From positions 2,108,001 to 2,172,000 of the forward strand of contig NZ_CP022989.1 of the NCBI RefSeq assembly GCF_002278075.1: a DNA stretch of 64,000 bases. The letters run 5' to 3'. Source of the DNA: Paraburkholderia aromaticivorans. Lineage in GTDB: Bacteria > Pseudomonadota > Gammaproteobacteria > Burkholderiales > Burkholderiaceae. The notes beneath the pieces are model-generated. The model was not told the origin of the DNA. It worked only from the letters and a program-made list of their open reading frames with translations, and did no database searches. Position numbers and translations under genes: made by a program. Positions 61,089 to 64,000 of the stretch are shown piece by piece (positions within the stretch are counted from its first letter, which is position 1; every line of letters begins with the position of its first letter).

Positions 61089-62081
61089 ATGACCCTCATC
61101 GTCACCGGCGCGGCCGGTTTCATCGGCAGCAATCTCGTGAAGGCGCTCAACGAGCGCGGTGAACAACGCATCATCGCGGTCGACAATCTGACGCGCGCGG
61201 ACAAATTCAAGAACCTCGTCGACTGCGAGATCGACGACTACCTCGACAAGACCGAGTTCGTCGAACGCTTCAAGCGCGGCGACTTCGGCAAGGTGCGTGC
61301 GATTTTCCACGAAGGCGCCTGTTCGGACACGATGGAAACCGACGGCCGCTACATGATGGACAACAACTTCCGCTATAGCCGCGAGGTGCTCGACGTCTGC
61401 CTCGCGCAGGACGTTCAGTTCCTGTACGCGTCGTCGGCGGCAACGTATGGCGGGTCGAGCCGTTTCGTCGAAGAACGCGAAGTCGAGCAGCCGCTGAACG
61501 TCTATGGCTACTCGAAGTTCCTGTTCGATCAGGTGATCCGGCGCGTGCTGCCCACCGCGAAGAGCCAGATTGCCGGCTTCCGCTATTTCAACGTGTACGG
61601 GCCGCGCGAAACGCACAAGGCGCGCATGGCGTCGGTGGCATTCCACAACTTCAACCAGTTCCGCGCCGAGGGCAAGGTCAAGCTGTTCGGCGAATACAAC
61701 GGTTATGCCGCGGGCGAACAGACGCGCGACTTCGTTTCGGTTGAAGACGTGGTGAAGGTCAACCTGTTCTTCTTCGACAATCCGGACAAGTCGGGCATCT
61801 TCAATCTCGGCAGCGGCCGCGCGCAACCGTTCAACGACATCGCCAGCACGGTGGTCAATACGCTGCGAACGCTGAACAACGAGCCGGCGCTGTCGCTCGC
61901 GGATCAGGTGCAGCGCGGGCTGATCGAATACATTCCGTTCCCCGACGCGTTGCGCGGCAAGTACCAGTGCTTCACGCAGGCGGACCAATCGAAGCTGCGC
62001 GCGGCCGGCTACGACGCGCCGTTTCTGAGCGTGCAGGAAGGGGTCGATCGCTACGTACGTTGGCTATTCGGCCAGGTGTAA
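61089..62081 (+). CDS. hldD: ADP-L-glycero-D-manno-heptose 6-epimerase
   Basis: 330 residues. SDR extended fold: [31 protein letters not shown] and catalytic [10 protein letters not shown] (Tyr...Lys). [19 protein letters not shown] is typical of HldD. Epimerises the last step of LPS core heptose precursor synthesis. The gene is followed by the leader of the comEA-like gene. Confidence 0.95.
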   Translation: MTLIVTGAAGFIGSNLVKALNERGEQRIIAVDNLTRADKFKNLVDCEIDDYLDKTEFVERFKRGDFGKVRAIFHEGACSDTMETDGRYMMDNNFRYSREVLDVCLAQDVQFLYASSAATYGGSSRFVEEREVEQPLNVYGYSKFLFDQVIRRVLPTAKSQIAGFRYFNVYGPRETHKARMASVAFHNFNQFRAEGKVKLFGEYNGYAAGEQTRDFVSVEDVVKVNLFFFDNPDKSGIFNLGSGRAQPFNDIASTVVNTLRTLNNEPALSLADQVQRGLIEYIPFPDALRGKYQCFTQADQSKLRAAGYDAPFLSVQEGVDRYVRWLFGQV

Positions 62082-62105
62082 ATAATTCGGATCCCTCTTT
62101 AAACT

Positions 62106-62156
62106 GGAATCTCCCGGTTGGTGATGGTCGCCAACCGGTTGTACGAGGGAGATTCC
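62106..62156 (+). promoter_or_regulatory. predicted RNA hairpin sequestering the comEA ribosome site
   Basis: Outer arms GGAATCTCCC (62106-62115) and GGGAGATTCC (62147-62156) are perfectly complementary over 10 bp. Inside, GGTTGG (62116-62121) pairs with CCAACC (62131-62136), leaving a 10-nt bulge. The right outer arm contains most of the only Shine-Dalgarno, GAGGGAG (62145-62151), 8 nt before the ATG. The structure would hide it. A second partner, TCCCTC at 62092-62097, could also pair with GAGGGA. Confidence 0.65.
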
Positions 62157-62158
62157 AT

Positions 62159-62524
62159 ATGTTTCGAAAAATTCTGGTTACCGCGGCCATGCTCGCCGCT
62201 TTCGGCCACGCTTATGCGGCGGTCGACGTCAACACGGCGAATGAGGATGCGCTGCGCGGCATCAAGGGCATCGGTCCCGCCAAAGCGAAAGCCATTCTCG
62301 ACGAGCGTGCAGCGCATGGTCCGTTCAAGGACCCGGCCGACCTCGGCAAGCGCGTCAAGGGCATGGGCGGGCATACCGTCGAGCGCCTGCAGGCGGAGGG
62401 TCTCGCTATCGGTCCGGCTGGCGCGGCTGCTAACCCGCAGGCTGCGGCGTCTGCACAGACCAAAGGCGCGGCCGCTGCGGCCAACACGCCAAAGAACAAC
62501 GCCACGGTGGCCGTGAAGAAATAG
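62159..62524 (+). CDS. ComEA-like helix-hairpin-helix DNA-binding protein
   Basis: 121 residues from ATG 62159, Shine-Dalgarno GAGGGAG at 62145-62151. Signal peptide (MFRKILVTAAMLAAFGHAYA), then one HhH motif pair VDVNTANEDALRGIKGIGPAKAKAILDERAAHGPFKDPADLGKRVKGMGG of the ComEA type, and an Ala/Lys/Asn-rich tail of about 45 residues. Exported, likely binds double-stranded DNA in the periplasm during uptake. Single-gene unit with a structured leader. Confidence 0.88.
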   Translation: MFRKILVTAAMLAAFGHAYAAVDVNTANEDALRGIKGIGPAKAKAILDERAAHGPFKDPADLGKRVKGMGGHTVERLQAEGLAIGPAGAAANPQAAASAQTKGAAAAANTPKNNATVAVKK

Positions 62525-62638
62525 CCTGACACGGATCCGGCGCACGGCCCGGTGGGTCGCGCACCGGGTCCGTCCCGTCGTTTCCCGTCATGGTCGGAGT
62601 CGTCACGAACACTCCTTCAGCTGTCATGCAGATGACTG

Positions 62639-62668
62639 GCTCCCGCGGTTCTCAGCCGCGGGCTTTTT
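62639..62668 (+). terminator. intrinsic terminator of the comEA-like gene
   Basis: CCCGCGG (62642-62648) pairs with CCGCGGG (62656-62662), followed by CTTTTT. Between it and cysM there is a further 125 bp without a gene. Confidence 0.82.
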
Positions 62669-62794
62669 GCGTTGCGGGCGCTCGCTGGCAGGCGCCTGCA
62701 TCCATGCGGACAGAAGGGCCGCGCGGCAGCCGCGGGCACGGTGGTTTAGAATCGACAGATTAAGACTCTGCGCAGCGACAGCACCAGAACCGAT

Positions 62795-63697
62795 ATGGCT
62801 TACAAAACGATTGAAGACACGATCGGCAATACGCCACTCGTGCAACTCGTCCGTCTTCCCGACGACGAGATCCGCAGCCGCAACAACGTGATCCTTGCGA
62901 AGCTCGAGGGCAACAACCCTGCGGGCTCGGTGAAGGATCGCCCGGCGTTGTCGATGATCAAGAAAGCGGAAGCGCGCGGGCGCATCAAGCCGGGCGACAC
63001 GCTGATCGAATCGACCAGCGGCAACACCGGCATCGCACTCGCCATGGCAGCCGCGATCCGTGGCTACAAAATGGTGCTGATCATGCCGGAAGATCTGTCG
63101 GTGGAGCGCCGTCAGAGCATGGCCGCCTATGGCGCGCAGATCGTTCTCACGCCGGTCACGGGCGGCATGGAGTACGCACGCGATCTGGCCGAGCAGATGC
63201 AGCGCGAAGGCAAGGGCATCATCCTCGACCAGTTCGCCAATCCGGATAATCCGGCCGCGCACGTCGAAGGCACGGGCCCGGAAATCTGGCGCGACACCGA
63301 AGGGCGCATTACCCACTTCGTGTCGTCCATGGGCACGACCGGCACGATCATGGGCGTGTCCACCTATCTGAAAGAGCAGAACCAGGCGATCGAGATCATC
63401 GGCGCGCAGCCCGAAGAGGGGTCGCGCATTCCGGGCATCCGTAAATGGCCGGAAGCCTATCTGCCGAAAATTTTCGATCGCAGCCGCGTGGATCGTGTGG
63501 AGAACGTGAGCCAAGCCGCCGCCGAGGCCATGGCGCGGCGCATGGCGTCGGTGGAAGGCATCTTTGCCGGTATCTCGTCGGGCGGCGCGTGCGAAGTGGC
63601 GCTGCGCGTCGCGCGGCAAGTCGAGAACGCGACGATCGTGTTCATCGTTTGCGACCGCGGCGACCGCTATCTGTCCACCGGTGTGTTTCCGGCTTGA
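62795..63697 (+). CDS. cysM: cysteine synthase B (O-acetylserine/O-phosphoserine sulfhydrylase)
   Basis: 300 residues. PLP lysine in GNNPAGSVKDRPALSMI, the STSGNTGIALAMAAAIRGY loop, and GGMEYARDLAEQ. CysM type rather than CysK because of length and KMVLIMPEDLSVERRQSM and the C-terminal CDRGDRYLSTGVF. It uses thiosulfate or sulfide with O-acetylserine. Separate unit ended by a terminator. Confidence 0.95.
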   Translation: MAYKTIEDTIGNTPLVQLVRLPDDEIRSRNNVILAKLEGNNPAGSVKDRPALSMIKKAEARGRIKPGDTLIESTSGNTGIALAMAAAIRGYKMVLIMPEDLSVERRQSMAAYGAQIVLTPVTGGMEYARDLAEQMQREGKGIILDQFANPDNPAAHVEGTGPEIWRDTEGRITHFVSSMGTTGTIMGVSTYLKEQNQAIEIIGAQPEEGSRIPGIRKWPEAYLPKIFDRSRVDRVENVSQAAAEAMARRMASVEGIFAGISSGGACEVALRVARQVENATIVFIVCDRGDRYLSTGVFPA

Positions 63698-63749
63698 ACG
63701 CGTCGCGGCGTTTCTGGTCCGTATCCGGCCGGCTTCTGGGCCGTCAATG

Positions 63750-63784
63750 AAAAAAAGCGCCGATTCACAACCGGCGCTTTTTTT
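63750..63784. terminator. bidirectional intrinsic terminator
   Basis: AAAGCGCCG (63754-63762) pairs with CGGCGCTTT (63772-63780), A-run before and T-run after. Separates cysM from the convergent gene entering from the right edge. Confidence 0.93.
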
Positions 63785-63822
63785 GTCTTCGCGTGAGGCG
63801 GACCTGCCGCGCCCACTACCGT

Positions 63823-64000
63823 CTATTGTGAAGCGCCAGCCGGCACCGCCGCGTTGTTGCCGGCATTCGTCGCATCGCCAGCCTCCATCTGTGCCTTGAC
63901 CCGCTGACCCAGTTGATAGACCGCGAGCGCATAAAAGAAACTGCGGTTATAGCGCGTCAGCACGTAGAAGTTCTTCAAGCCCAGCATGAACTCGGTGCCG
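63823..64000 (-). CDS. mltB: lytic murein transglycosylase B, C-terminal fragment
   Basis: 59 residues readable; the frame continues beyond the window and stops at TAG (63825-63823). The segment GLKNFYVLTRYNRSFFYALAVYQLG is the conserved C-terminal helix of MltB-family lytic transglycosylases, followed by an Ala/Asn/Gly-rich end. It would cleave peptidoglycan; the catalytic Glu is outside the window. Confidence 0.8.
   Translation of the reverse strand, partial: GTEFMLGLKNFYVLTRYNRSFFYALAVYQLGQRVKAQMEAGDATNAGNNAAVPAGASQ

Overview
This window looks like a chromosome segment of a Burkholderiaceae member, most likely Paraburkholderia or a close relative. It is GC-rich. It carries a tmRNA whose encoded tag reads ANDDTFALAA, and the conserved order gyrA-DUF2059-serC-pheA-hisC-tyrA-aroA-cmk-rpsA-ihfB-lapA-lapB-ugd-rfaE(domain I)-hldD-comEA-cysM. 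The genus call is inference from gene content; no rRNA is present. I see no insertion sequence, prophage, CRISPR array or tRNA.

Layout. Positions 1-5824 hold the end of a polyketide/fatty-acid-like pigment cluster: a FabG tail, two complete ketosynthases, two paralogous exported small proteins, a divergent methyltransferase and a FAD enzyme with the flavin-halogenase signatures. Positions 5928-13629 hold a purine-salvage/catabolism operon read leftward (xdhA-xdhB-xdhC-adenine deaminase-guaD), which turns adenine and guanine into urate. dsbB (14011-14520) has its own strong terminator. Positions 14624-19044 hold a leftward cluster of DUF2848, MFS transporter, GntR/FCD regulator and amidase, probably for uptake and hydrolysis of an unknown amide. 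Positions 19283-27639 are accessory: a CPA2 antiporter without an RCK domain, a class-I glutamine amidotransferase with a long disordered N-terminus, a DUF2968 protein, an unrecognised membrane-anchored protein, a GNAT enzyme and an MHS-type transporter.

Positions 27728-33218 hold a TPR/glycosyltransferase-like protein, an ArsR-CDF zinc (or related metal) efflux operon with a readable promoter/operator, and a flavoprotein monooxygenase. Positions 33271-39752 hold an NAD-dependent molybdenum formate dehydrogenase operon (fdsGBAD, without fdsC) facing a ModE/PBP-type regulator. Then come small exported proteins, ssrA, gph, ubiG and an OmpA-domain protein.

From 44124 to the end lies core chromosome: gyrA, the aromatic amino acid supraoperon (serC supplies serine/PLP; pheA, hisC and tyrA make Phe and Tyr; aroA feeds chorismate), cmk-rpsA-ihfB, the LPS-control pair lapA-lapB, and surface-sugar genes (ugd, rfaE domain I, hldD). 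The comEA-like gene after hldD has a Shine-Dalgarno sequence buried in a 10-bp perfect inverted repeat, which is the most testable regulatory signal here. The most interesting gene set is the ketosynthase/halogenase-like cluster with its paired exported paralogs.
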